DNA of 63,885 bases, taken from positions 1 through 63,885 of the forward strand of contig CALALP010000071.1 in NCBI GenBank assembly GCA_937925515.1, read 5' to 3'. Shown here in pieces: positions 56,143-63,885 of this stretch (position 1 is the first letter of the stretch; each line of letters opens with the position of its first letter). A model generated the notes under the pieces. It searched no databases, was not told where the DNA came from, and was given only the letters and a program-made list of their open reading frames with translations. The position numbers and the translations under genes were made by a program. The stretch is from an uncultured Lachnoanaerobaculum sp. (GTDB lineage Bacteria; Bacillota; Clostridia; Lachnospirales; Lachnospiraceae).

Positions 56143-56179
56143 GGGGGATTTGCCTCGCCGACGGCGTGGCAAATCCCCC
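56143..56179. repeat. GC-rich hairpin sharing its tip with the 35259 hairpin
   Basis: GGGGGATTTGCC pairs with GGCAAATCCCCC, then a T-T mismatch, then CGCC-GAC-GGCG. It lies just past the protease gene and has no T-tract. The outer stem differs from the 35259 hairpin but the TCGCCGACGGCG tip is identical. Confidence 0.9.
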
Positions 56180-56197
56180 AAAACATGTAATTAAGCA

Positions 56198-59100
56198 CTA
56201 ATTTGTTCTAAATATATTAATCTTTCTTTCGCTAGTATAATTAGCTAAGTCAACTGCTTTAAGTCTTATAGTATTTTGACCTTTTTTAAGCTTAATCTTT
56301 ACTTCTTTTTCGCCTGAAACTCCACCATTTAAAAGAGTAGAATCAGTCTTATTTATAACAGCAACTAAAGAATCTCCATTATAAAGTTTTAACTTCAAAG
56401 ACTCATCATAAAATCTTGCTTTTACAATTACATATTCAGAGTCAAGTTCTCTATCAACTACTTGATATTCAAGTTCAGGTGCAAACTTATCATAAAATGC
56501 TCTTCTTACAATAGAGGCATATTTTCCCTTTTTGGTTGTAACCTCGGCTCTTATATTTACATTATAAGCATCTAATGGAAGATTTGCCTTAAAGAAGTAA
56601 GCCTCTCCTGAATATAAATTAGTTTGATTTGTAAACTCTCTTTTAAGTTCACTGCCTGAAATCTCTACTTTCTTACCAATTTCATTGCCGTCATTATCAA
56701 GCATGGCTATATTTAGTGAATCTATTTCATCATCACTTCCTATATGACCTACAAAACCTTTTACTAATAATGTAGAATTTTCAGTATTGTTAATTGTAAG
56801 CACATCTAAAAGCCCCGGAGAAAGTATATATACAGCAGGATATTTATCCTTTGTATTATTAGTATTATTCTCATCACCGGCATTACTTGAAGTTGCATTA
56901 TCCCTTATCTTATCTTCTTCATCTTCAAGACTACCACTTAAATTTGAATCACTCTTTTTTTGCTTATTACCATTTTCATCAAGTATACCTCTTTCAATGT
57001 CATCTTCTAACTGCTCATTTGATATATTACTTCTTTGTGTATCATCATATTCAATACTTATTTTAGTATCAGTTTTAAAATTATAGGCTAAATTTATAGA
57101 GTAACCACTGGCATAATAACCAATTTTTCCCTCTTCAACATCAAATACACTTAAAAGCTTTTTAAGTTCAGTTATAGTGCCGTCTTCATCAAGTACAACT
57201 TTCTTTACTTTCTTACCCGGCATTGTCTTAAATACAAACTCAAGTTTTCCAATTCCTGATTTTGTTCTAATCTTAGGATTACTTGAATCAACATTTTGTA
57301 AATCTCTGCCAAGCCTGATTTGTTTAAAGTCATCAAAAGGTATTTGACTTAAATCAATGTCTATATCAGTTTCAGGGGTAGTTTCAGGCATACTTCCATT
57401 TCCAAAGCCTAGCCAAATTTCATAGTTAGTTAATAATGGATCTATTGTAAATTCAACTGTCTTAGTTTCTTTATCATACTTATAAGCATACTTTTTTGCA
57501 TCAGATGAAACCACATCATCACGAATTAAATAAGTGATATTTCTACCCCTCTTAAGATAAAGCAAGTTTATATGGTCCTTATCATCAAAATGCTTTAGAC
57601 TTATTTTTGCCTTATTGTCAGTTGTTTCATAAGTATAAGCATTTAACTTTGTATCATTTACACTTACCTCCATTTTTTTAGCTTGAATAGAATTATAGAA
57701 ATTCATAAATACTAATACTCTATAATATTCTTTCTCGCCTGTTTCTAAAATTTTAAAATCACTATTACCTGTATAATCCCTTGCATAAACATATACATGT
57801 GTTGAATCTGCATAAAATGGTGCAACTACCTCTATTTCCTCATTTCTGAAATTATTTCTATATACATAAATAGTCTTTGACTCTGCCGCTGTTTTTGTAA
57901 TTTCACTATCAGGAATAATTAGTTTTCCATTTTCAACTTTTATAAGTTCTTTTCCGTCTTTGCTTGGTATATCTACAAAATCAATCAAAATACTCTTACC
58001 ATATTTCGGAGTTCCTTTGATATTATTACTTTCAAGTACATTACTTATAGTTTCAGTATCTTTTATATTGTTAATGTCCTCTGTATTACTTATATTCTCA
58101 ACATTTTCTATATCATTAATATTTTCAATGTTATTTATATCATTAGTATCTTCTACATTTTCAAGACTACTTGTATTTTCTGCACTATTCATAGCAGCCG
58201 GAGGAGTTACACCCTCTCCTGATTTTACAAACTTCATGGATTGTAAATAAATTTTATCTATTCCCGTACCGGTATCTTGAATTTTAAATGTAATTCTTTT
58301 TTCTCTATTTCCCCTATCCTCTATCTTTATGCCCTCAGTACCAAAGACAGGTTTTGTTTTATCCACCCTAAGAGGAAAACGATAGGTTTGTACTCCCTCT
58401 CCACCTATTCCATGGCTATTGAGCTTTGCCTTAAGTTGGTAAATGTAGGTTTTTCCCTCTTCTGCAAACTTTCCGTCTAACTTGCCGTCCCAAATAGAAT
58501 CAGGCATAGGTACAAAGCTTTTGCCTCTACCAAGTCTACTAAGTTTCTTTACATTTTGAGATTCTCCAACCACTCTCAATACTTCATTGGTGTCTGCATC
58601 TAAAATAGAATATTCTATGCTTTCCATATTTCTAAGAGGAGCAAGTCTTACACCTACTTCATTGTAATAAACACTGTCAGGGGAAATGTATAAAGTATTG
58701 TCTACAACAGGTGTAGGCACCATCTGTCTATTTACAAACATTGAAGAACGCATATTATTATCCTTATTTACATAAAACTGTACATTACGTCCTGATGAGT
58801 TTTCCTCATTAATATCAAAGGCATCTATCGCATTTTGTGTATTCCATTCTCCATAAAAACCTAAAAACGGAATATTTAAATCAGCCTCTCCCTCTAAATC
58901 AGCAAGTTTTATAAAGCCCTCAAGATAGTTATTTTCCTCAAGTTCGCTTGCATCTTCATAGTCAAAAGTAATGTCTATATCTTTAGTAGATTTAGGTTCT
59001 ACTTTTATATCTTCTGATTTTAAGTCCTGAGAAGAGGTTAAAATTTTAGATTTTTGAGTTCTATATACTAGCTCTTTTTCGCCCTCTCTAACTATTTCTG

Positions 59101-61288
59101 TCGGCTCATAAATTGCTTTTGAAGTTATCTTATAAGTTTTTTCTTTATCTCCAAAATTAGTAAAACTAAGATGTGCAGTAAATTTCTTGCTATCTATTTG
59201 TTTAAGTTCGAGTTTGCCGTCAGCCACTTCATCATTTGTTCCTGTCGCTCTTACAACAACCTCTGTTTTAAGTGCCTTTTCAAGATTTATAAGTCCACTT
59301 CCCTGCTGTCTTACAAAATAAGGAGTTGCAACCCCTGAACTCATATCTTCTACAGGCTTTGCAGTATTCATAAGCAAAAGTTTTATAAAATCAGAACTAT
59401 TTTCAACTTGTATATTTTTTTCTTTTATATACTGCTTTACAATAGCACTTGCTCCTGCTATATGAGGAGATGCCATAGAAGTTCCGGACATATTTTTATA
59501 TTTTTGATCTTCAGTAGTTGAATTTACATAACCTCCGACTGCCGTAATTTCAGGCTTTATTCTAAGGTCAGGAGTAGGCCCCCATGATGAAAACTTAGAC
59601 ATCTTGCCCTTATCAGCACTTGCAAATGAAATAGGTTTTACATTTAACATAACTCTATTTATATAGCCACTATTTGCTTTTGTGATTTTGTCAAATGTAC
59701 TTCTTTTAACTCTTACTATTATAGTATTTGCTGAACTACCTATTGATTCAAGACTTGCTCCAAGTTTTTCTCCCATTTCCACGCTATTACCTAAAAATAT
59801 TGCTTTAGGATTACTTTGAACTATCTCCTCAAATTTCTTTTTGAAGTTTTCCATTTTGTTTTTATTATCAGGCATTTCCAAGAGAACAAACTTATCTTTT
59901 ATTGTATTTTTAATGCTACTATCTATAGCTTGCTCTTGTGTTACATAAAATAATGATTTCATTACTACATCATTTGTGCCACTAGGAGCATATACATCTA
60001 CAATTTCAGTATTTACGCCCCCTCTTAAACCGTTCCAAACGATTGTATTTACTTGCCTAAAGTCATTTTCCATAGATGCTACTGCTATTGTACTTTCATC
60101 AAGTGCAGGATTTGCAATAAGTGCAGTATCGTAATTTTCCTTAAGCGGCTTTACATTATAACTATTTCCCTCTGTAATAGTGGCATCATTACCTGCTGCA
60201 ACAGCCACAACTATTCCTGCCGCTCTTGCTTTTTCAAGCATTTCTCTTTCAGGATAGGTTCTTCCCTCAATAGAAAAACCTGCAGGAGAACCAAGGCTCA
60301 TATTAATTACATCAGCTTTTAATATTATTGCATCATTAACTGCCTTAAGCCATATATCTGTAAATGTAGTAGGATACTGTAAGTCATCTGAAAACACTTT
60401 CATAGCAAGTATTTGAGAGTTTGGAGCAACACCATATATATTTTTTTCACTATCATTTGCCCCTACAATACCTGAAACATGCATTCCATGCATAACTCCA
60501 TAGCTATCAAAAAGATTGTAATTATAATCATAATAATTATATCCATAAGGTACTTTTTCAGAATAATATTTTCCTCTTAAGTTATTGGTAGATATTATAT
60601 CGGACACCTTATTTGAGTTAAGTGCCGCCTTTTGCATATCATCTAGTTTAAAAGCCTTATGTGAAAAGTCTATTCCGGAGTCAACAACTGCAACAACCGT
60701 TCCCTCCCCCTTATAACCTAAGTCTGACCAAACCGAACTTGCACCTATCATATTTGTAGATGACTTAAGTAATGGTCTTTCAAACTCTTCTGAAACATAA
60801 ACATTCTTTACACCTTGAATATTTTCAATATTTTGAATGTCTTTTTTATCAACACTAAAAGAAACTCCATTGATAATAGTATCATACTGTCTTAAAGAAG
60901 ATACATCTGAGGACTTTACTTTATCATCAATATTTTTTACAATATCTTTTTGCTCTTTTTTTATCTCCTCTGTTTTTTCTTCTATAAAACTTTTATCAAG
61001 TTCCTTATAATCCACTCCCTTTTCTATTGCCTCATCTACAATAGACTTTTGTTCAAGCTCTACTATAACACGAACTTTCTCTTTTTCCTCAAACAGATTC
61101 TTTGACTTACTTTCATCATTTTTTTCTGTATCTTCATTATAGCTTATTTTTTTATCAGTAGTTGTATTTGTAATATTTAGATTGTTTTCTGTATTATTTA
61201 ATGTATATGCTTTAGTAGAAAGTCCTACTTGCTGCAAACTTAAGCCCATTATTAATAATGTGGCAACTATCTTTTTAAACTTACCCAT
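56198..61288 (-). CDS. giant secreted subtilisin-like serine protease (S8, lactocepin-like)
   Basis: This 1696-residue exported protease has a signal peptide (about 1-28), an I9-type propeptide (about 70-170) and an S8 domain with Asp203 (VVDSGID), His267 (HGMHVSG) and Ser604 (GTSMASPH). A PA-like insert lies near 440-560. Fn3-like and other beta domains follow. An Asn/Ile/Glu-rich low-complexity insert is encoded around 58020-58190. No LPxTG motif is present at the C terminus (INIFRTN). It probably digests host or dietary proteins. The next gene upstream encodes a repeat-rich lipoprotein. Confidence 0.92.
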   Translation of the reverse strand: MGKFKKIVATLLIMGLSLQQVGLSTKAYTLNNTENNLNITNTTTDKKISYNEDTEKNDESKSKNLFEEKEKVRVIVELEQKSIVDEAIEKGVDYKELDKSFIEEKTEEIKKEQKDIVKNIDDKVKSSDVSSLRQYDTIINGVSFSVDKKDIQNIENIQGVKNVYVSEEFERPLLKSSTNMIGASSVWSDLGYKGEGTVVAVVDSGIDFSHKAFKLDDMQKAALNSNKVSDIISTNNLRGKYYSEKVPYGYNYYDYNYNLFDSYGVMHGMHVSGIVGANDSEKNIYGVAPNSQILAMKVFSDDLQYPTTFTDIWLKAVNDAIILKADVINMSLGSPAGFSIEGRTYPEREMLEKARAAGIVVAVAAGNDATITEGNSYNVKPLKENYDTALIANPALDESTIAVASMENDFRQVNTIVWNGLRGGVNTEIVDVYAPSGTNDVVMKSLFYVTQEQAIDSSIKNTIKDKFVLLEMPDNKNKMENFKKKFEEIVQSNPKAIFLGNSVEMGEKLGASLESIGSSANTIIVRVKRSTFDKITKANSGYINRVMLNVKPISFASADKGKMSKFSSWGPTPDLRIKPEITAVGGYVNSTTEDQKYKNMSGTSMASPHIAGASAIVKQYIKEKNIQVENSSDFIKLLLMNTAKPVEDMSSGVATPYFVRQQGSGLINLEKALKTEVVVRATGTNDEVADGKLELKQIDSKKFTAHLSFTNFGDKEKTYKITSKAIYEPTEIVREGEKELVYRTQKSKILTSSQDLKSEDIKVEPKSTKDIDITFDYEDASELEENNYLEGFIKLADLEGEADLNIPFLGFYGEWNTQNAIDAFDINEENSSGRNVQFYVNKDNNMRSSMFVNRQMVPTPVVDNTLYISPDSVYYNEVGVRLAPLRNMESIEYSILDADTNEVLRVVGESQNVKKLSRLGRGKSFVPMPDSIWDGKLDGKFAEEGKTYIYQLKAKLNSHGIGGEGVQTYRFPLRVDKTKPVFGTEGIKIEDRGNREKRITFKIQDTGTGIDKIYLQSMKFVKSGEGVTPPAAMNSAENTSSLENVEDTNDINNIENINDIENVENISNTEDINNIKDTETISNVLESNNIKGTPKYGKSILIDFVDIPSKDGKELIKVENGKLIIPDSEITKTAAESKTIYVYRNNFRNEEIEVVAPFYADSTHVYVYARDYTGNSDFKILETGEKEYYRVLVFMNFYNSIQAKKMEVSVNDTKLNAYTYETTDNKAKISLKHFDDKDHINLLYLKRGRNITYLIRDDVVSSDAKKYAYKYDKETKTVEFTIDPLLTNYEIWLGFGNGSMPETTPETDIDIDLSQIPFDDFKQIRLGRDLQNVDSSNPKIRTKSGIGKLEFVFKTMPGKKVKKVVLDEDGTITELKKLLSVFDVEEGKIGYYASGYSINLAYNFKTDTKISIEYDDTQRSNISNEQLEDDIERGILDENGNKQKKSDSNLSGSLEDEEDKIRDNATSSNAGDENNTNNTKDKYPAVYILSPGLLDVLTINNTENSTLLVKGFVGHIGSDDEIDSLNIAMLDNDGNEIGKKVEISGSELKREFTNQTNLYSGEAYFFKANLPLDAYNVNIRAEVTTKKGKYASIVRRAFYDKFAPELEYQVVDRELDSEYVIVKARFYDESLKLKLYNGDSLVAVINKTDSTLLNGGVSGEKEVKIKLKKGQNTIRLKAVDLANYTSERKINIFRTN

Positions 61289-61310
61289 TTTCTGTTCCTT
61301 CTTCTTAATA

Positions 61311-62423
61311 TTATTCTATAACCAATTTCACTATAAATTTAGGCTTGCCATAGTTTACATTGTTAACCACAATTTCACTTGAAACTGTGGCAACCATATC
61401 ATAAGTTCCTTTTCCTAAATTCAAAGCTTTTTCAGAATTTTCCCATTCTATATCAATCTCTTCTCCACTATTTTCTCCACTTACTCTAAGCCCTATTAGT
61501 GCTTTCTTAGGTAAATCAACATTTCCCTCGCTAAACTTAAGACTTCCGTCAGACTTTGTTTTATCGGTTAAAATAACAAAATCTCTACTATATTCTTGTT
61601 TATTTGGAGATGAACTACTTTCTTTTGGCTTTTTGGTTTCAGAAGTAGAACTTTCTGATTTTGAAGTTTCTTGCCTAGTACTTTCTTGTTTTGAACTTTC
61701 CTGTTTTGAAGTTTCTTGTTTATTAGTTTCTTGTTTGGAAGTTTCTTGCTTTGAAGTTTCCTGTTTATTAGTTTCTTGTTTTGAACTTTCCTTTTGAGTT
61801 GTACTTTCAGGTACTTTAGGTTTATGCACATCAGGTTCAGGGAGAGGCACATAACTTGTTTCAGGACTGCTTATCCCCTTACCACTACCACTTTTAATTA
61901 TGCTTTTTGCTCTTAAATTAGTTTGTTGGTTTTGGTTTTCTGTTTTTTTACTCTCTGTACTTTGGCTTTCTGTATTTTTTATTTCCATACTTTCAACTTT
62001 TTGATTGGTATTAGTTTGACTAGTAGTTTCTTGATTTAAAGTTTCTTGATTTAAAGTTTCCTTATTTTGATTTCCTATATTTTTTTTATTATTTTTAGTC
62101 TGTTTAACTTTCTTATTTTTAGAAACTTTATTTTTAGAAACTACACTTGTTGTACTTTGTAAAATATTTTCGTCTGTACTCTTATTTATATTCTCTGCAA
62201 TAGTACTTTCTGAAAAACTTTCACTAATTTTAGTATTTTGTGTTTCCTTGTTCTTTGCCACTTTAGTATCTATAACAGTTGTTTCATTTATGCTGCTTTC
62301 AGTTTTGGAATCATTTTTTTTAATTCCACAGCCAACTGCTATAATACTTGTAAGTGGTACAATAATTGTTAGGGCAGTAATTACAAATTTTCTGCCTTTT
62401 CCTAGATTTCCTCCAGCTTTCAT
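61311..62423 (-). CDS. repeat-rich lipoprotein
   Basis: This 370-residue protein has a lipobox (IIAVGCG, about residue 31), a very long Ser/Thr/Asn/Lys-rich region with KQETS five-residue repeats (encoded about 61640-61800), and a C-terminal beta domain of about 95 residues (DFVILTDKTK...). The start at 62423 was preferred for spacing to AGGAG; an ATG two codons earlier is possible. It precedes the protease by 22 nt. Function unknown; it may be a surface-anchored accessory protein. Confidence 0.75.
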   Translation of the reverse strand: MKAGGNLGKGRKFVITALTIIVPLTSIIAVGCGIKKNDSKTESSINETTVIDTKVAKNKETQNTKISESFSESTIAENINKSTDENILQSTTSVVSKNKVSKNKKVKQTKNNKKNIGNQNKETLNQETLNQETTSQTNTNQKVESMEIKNTESQSTESKKTENQNQQTNLRAKSIIKSGSGKGISSPETSYVPLPEPDVHKPKVPESTTQKESSKQETNKQETSKQETSKQETNKQETSKQESSKQESTRQETSKSESSTSETKKPKESSSSPNKQEYSRDFVILTDKTKSDGSLKFSEGNVDLPKKALIGLRVSGENSGEEIDIEWENSEKALNLGKGTYDMVATVSSEIVVNNVNYGKPKFIVKLVIE

Positions 62424-62474
62424 AGTCATTTCTCCTAAATTTCAAATTATCAAATCTATATTATATTAACATGC

Positions 62475-62526
62475 TAAATTTTGCAAGTGATTTGCATAAA
62501 AATGTGCAAACTACTTGCAAAATTTA
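62475..62526. repeat. 52-bp interrupted palindrome between divergent genes
   Basis: Outer arms of 14 bp (TAAATTTTGCAAGT/ACTTGCAAAATTTA) and inner arms of 6 bp (TTTGCA/TGCAAA), separated by a 2-nt mismatch, flank an 8-nt centre. The right-to-left TTGCAA could serve as -35 for the lipoprotein gene, with TATAAT 15 nt on. It looks like a regulator binding site controlling one or both divergent genes. Confidence 0.75.
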
Positions 62527-62689
62527 TATCAAGTAATATTTTAGACATATCTTTTAAATATTTATAAGGTTAAAAAAACTGTTTTGATAAATTTGTTTGT
62601 ATAATAAAGCTATTTTTAGCATTGATTAGAAATGCTTAATGAATTATAATACCATTATTGTTTTTAAACTTATTTAAGGAGATTATTTT

Positions 62690-63787
62690 ATGTTGAATTT
62701 AGAAAATGTTTTTATTCAATTTGATGCACAGGGAAAATATCGAGAGGCCACTCCATTTGGAAATGGTCATATAAATGATACTTACCTTGTAAGCAGCATT
62801 GATAATGAGGGCAATAATTATAAATATATATTACAAAGAATTAATCATCAAATTTTCAAAAAACCTAAAGAGGTCATGGATAATATAGTAGGTGTTACAT
62901 CATTTTTAAAGAAAAAAGTTTTAGAAAGAGGTGGAGATACTACTAGAGAAATTCTAACTGTTATCTTTACAAAGGATAATAAAAGTTTATATATAGATAA
63001 TGCAGGCGAATATTGGAGAATGTATATCTATGTTTTGGATTCAATCAGTTTTGATATGATTGAAAATGCAAATGAATTTTATCAAAGTGGTCTTGCTTTT
63101 GGTAATTTCCAAAATCAACTTGCAGACTACCCTGCACATAAACTACATGAAACTATTGAAGGCTTTCATGATACCAAGAAAAGATTTGAAACCTTTAAAA
63201 ATGCAGTAGAGAAAAATGTAAAAAATAGAGCTGAAAATGTAAAAAATGAAATAGATTTTGTGCTTAATAGAGAGTCTTTAGCCAATGTGCTTGGAAATGC
63301 ACTTAAAAATAATGAACTACCTCTAAGAGTTACACATAATGACACAAAGCTTAATAATATTTTATTTGATAAAGATACTAGAAAACCTATATGTATCATT
63401 GACCTTGATACAATAATGCCGGGACTTGCCTTAAATGACTTTGGCGATTCTATTAGATTCGGTGCAAATACAGGTGCAGAAGATGAAGTGGATCTGTCAA
63501 AGGTAGGCTTAAGCTTAGAGCTTTTTGAGGCCTATGCAAAGGGCTTTATATCAGGCTGCAATGGTAAACTTACTGAAAATGAAATAAAGATGTTACCTAT
63601 AGGTGCTATGGTTATGACCTTTGAATGTGGAATGAGATTTCTTACAGACTATCTTGAAGGAGATGTTTACTTTAAAATCGCAAGAGAAAATCATAACCTT
63701 GATAGAGCTAGATGTCAGTTTAAACTTGTAGAAGATATGGAAAATAAAAGAGCTGAAATGGATAAGATAATAGCTAAGTATTGCTAA
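62690..63787 (+). CDS. aminoglycoside-phosphotransferase-fold sugar kinase (NahK-like)
   Basis: This 365-residue APH-fold kinase starts with a FGNGHINDTYLV nucleotide loop, has the Brenner motif HNDTKLNN (Asp218, Asn223) and the metal Asp238 in IDLDTIMPG. These match N-acetylhexosamine 1-kinases such as NahK of the lacto-N-biose pathway, and relatives that phosphorylate other sugars. No lacto-N-biose phosphorylase or epimerase is visible, so substrate is unproven. The start has an AAGGAG site. Confidence 0.85.
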   Translation: MLNLENVFIQFDAQGKYREATPFGNGHINDTYLVSSIDNEGNNYKYILQRINHQIFKKPKEVMDNIVGVTSFLKKKVLERGGDTTREILTVIFTKDNKSLYIDNAGEYWRMYIYVLDSISFDMIENANEFYQSGLAFGNFQNQLADYPAHKLHETIEGFHDTKKRFETFKNAVEKNVKNRAENVKNEIDFVLNRESLANVLGNALKNNELPLRVTHNDTKLNNILFDKDTRKPICIIDLDTIMPGLALNDFGDSIRFGANTGAEDEVDLSKVGLSLELFEAYAKGFISGCNGKLTENEIKMLPIGAMVMTFECGMRFLTDYLEGDVYFKIARENHNLDRARCQFKLVEDMENKRAEMDKIIAKYC

Positions 63788-63835
63788 ATTTTTAGAGCCT
63801 ATAAAAAAAAGTCTGTAAATTAATAGAAATAAAGA

Positions 63836-63875
63836 TAGCCTTCTATGGTAAAATATAAATATCATAGGAGGCTAT
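63836..63875 (+). promoter_or_regulatory. hairpin covering the ribosome binding site of the next gene
   Basis: TAGCCTTCTATG (63836-63847) pairs with CATAGGAGGCTA (63863-63874) with one T-G wobble, extendable by one A-T pair. The right arm includes the AGGAGG site 5 nt before the ATG at 63880. If transcribed, the fold would hide the ribosome binding site; it may instead be a DNA operator. Confidence 0.65.
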
Positions 63876-63879
63876 TATT

Positions 63880-63885
63880 ATGGCA
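63880..63885 (+). CDS. start of a gene cut by the window edge
   Basis: An ATG-GCA follows AGGAGG at good spacing. Only two codons are inside the window, so nothing can be said about the product. Confidence 0.55.

Noticed and set aside
61568..61852. Lys/Asn-rich overlapping frame inside the lipoprotein gene
   Set aside because: It is a shifted reading of the 15-bp KQETS repeat and has no independent start signal.

Overview
The window is about 64 kb of a low-GC (roughly 30%) Firmicutes chromosome, most like a Lachnospiraceae-type clostridium. The evidence is the partial 16S gene, the mcsA-mcsB-clpC cluster, mini-RNase III beside cysS, hemZ beside hisS, and a small protein family typical of Lachnospiraceae near 27 kb. 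No tRNA gene, insertion sequence, prophage or CRISPR array was found. Nearly all genes lie on the minus strand.

Layout. 1-1.2 kb: 5' part of 16S rRNA with leader and strong promoter, running off the left edge. 1.2-5.4 kb: two-component system, 2-hydroxyacid dehydrogenase and alpha/beta hydrolase. 5.5-13.6 kb: FMN riboswitch, riboflavin transporter, relA, metallo-hydrolase, hemZ, hisS and an archaeal-type aspS, closed by a terminator. 13.7-18.8 kb: two PLP sulfur-amino-acid enzymes, deoD, a gene relic and pepF. 18.8-25.7 kb: topoisomerase IV (parC/parE), NhaC antiporter and a second PatB-type lyase. 25.7-27 kb: AT-rich spacer and a broken FMN-binding protein gene. 27-32.6 kb: small conserved protein, L,D-transpeptidase, and clpC-mcsB-mcsA led by a GntR repressor where ctsR would be expected. 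32.7-39.5 kb: MBOAT/SGNH acylation pair, a cohesin-domain membrane protein and cardiolipin synthase. 39.5-40.1 kb: remnant of a type III toxin-antitoxin locus. 40-47.3 kb: DUF4832-type protein, rlmB, mrnC, cysS, ispF, lipid kinase and cstA. 47.8-56 kb: AraC regulator, then an operon guaB-apbE-gtrA-yfhO-NusG_II-uxuA. 56.2-63.8 kb: giant subtilisin-like protease, repeat-rich lipoprotein and a NahK-like sugar kinase, with the start of one further gene at the right edge.

The most notable locus is the type III toxin-antitoxin remnant (39533-40068). It has a strong promoter, three tandem 35/35/36-bp repeats (a ToxI/AntiQ-like RNA antitoxin), an intrinsic terminator, and a ToxN/AbiQ-family toxin gene. 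The toxin gene keeps its ribosome binding site and first codons but has lost the middle of the protein, including the expected catalytic region, and is joined out of frame. This would leave an orphan antitoxin RNA under an apparently intact promoter.

Other unexplained structure: an 11-bp inverted repeat bracketing the -10 box of the rRNA promoter; two long GC-rich hairpins sharing a CGCC-GAC-GGCG tip; acidic five-residue repeat tails on unrelated membrane proteins; a Cys/Gly-rich tail on IspF; a 52-bp interrupted palindrome between divergent genes at 62.5 kb; and a hairpin covering the ribosome binding site of the last gene. All calls come from reading the sequence; no database search was run.
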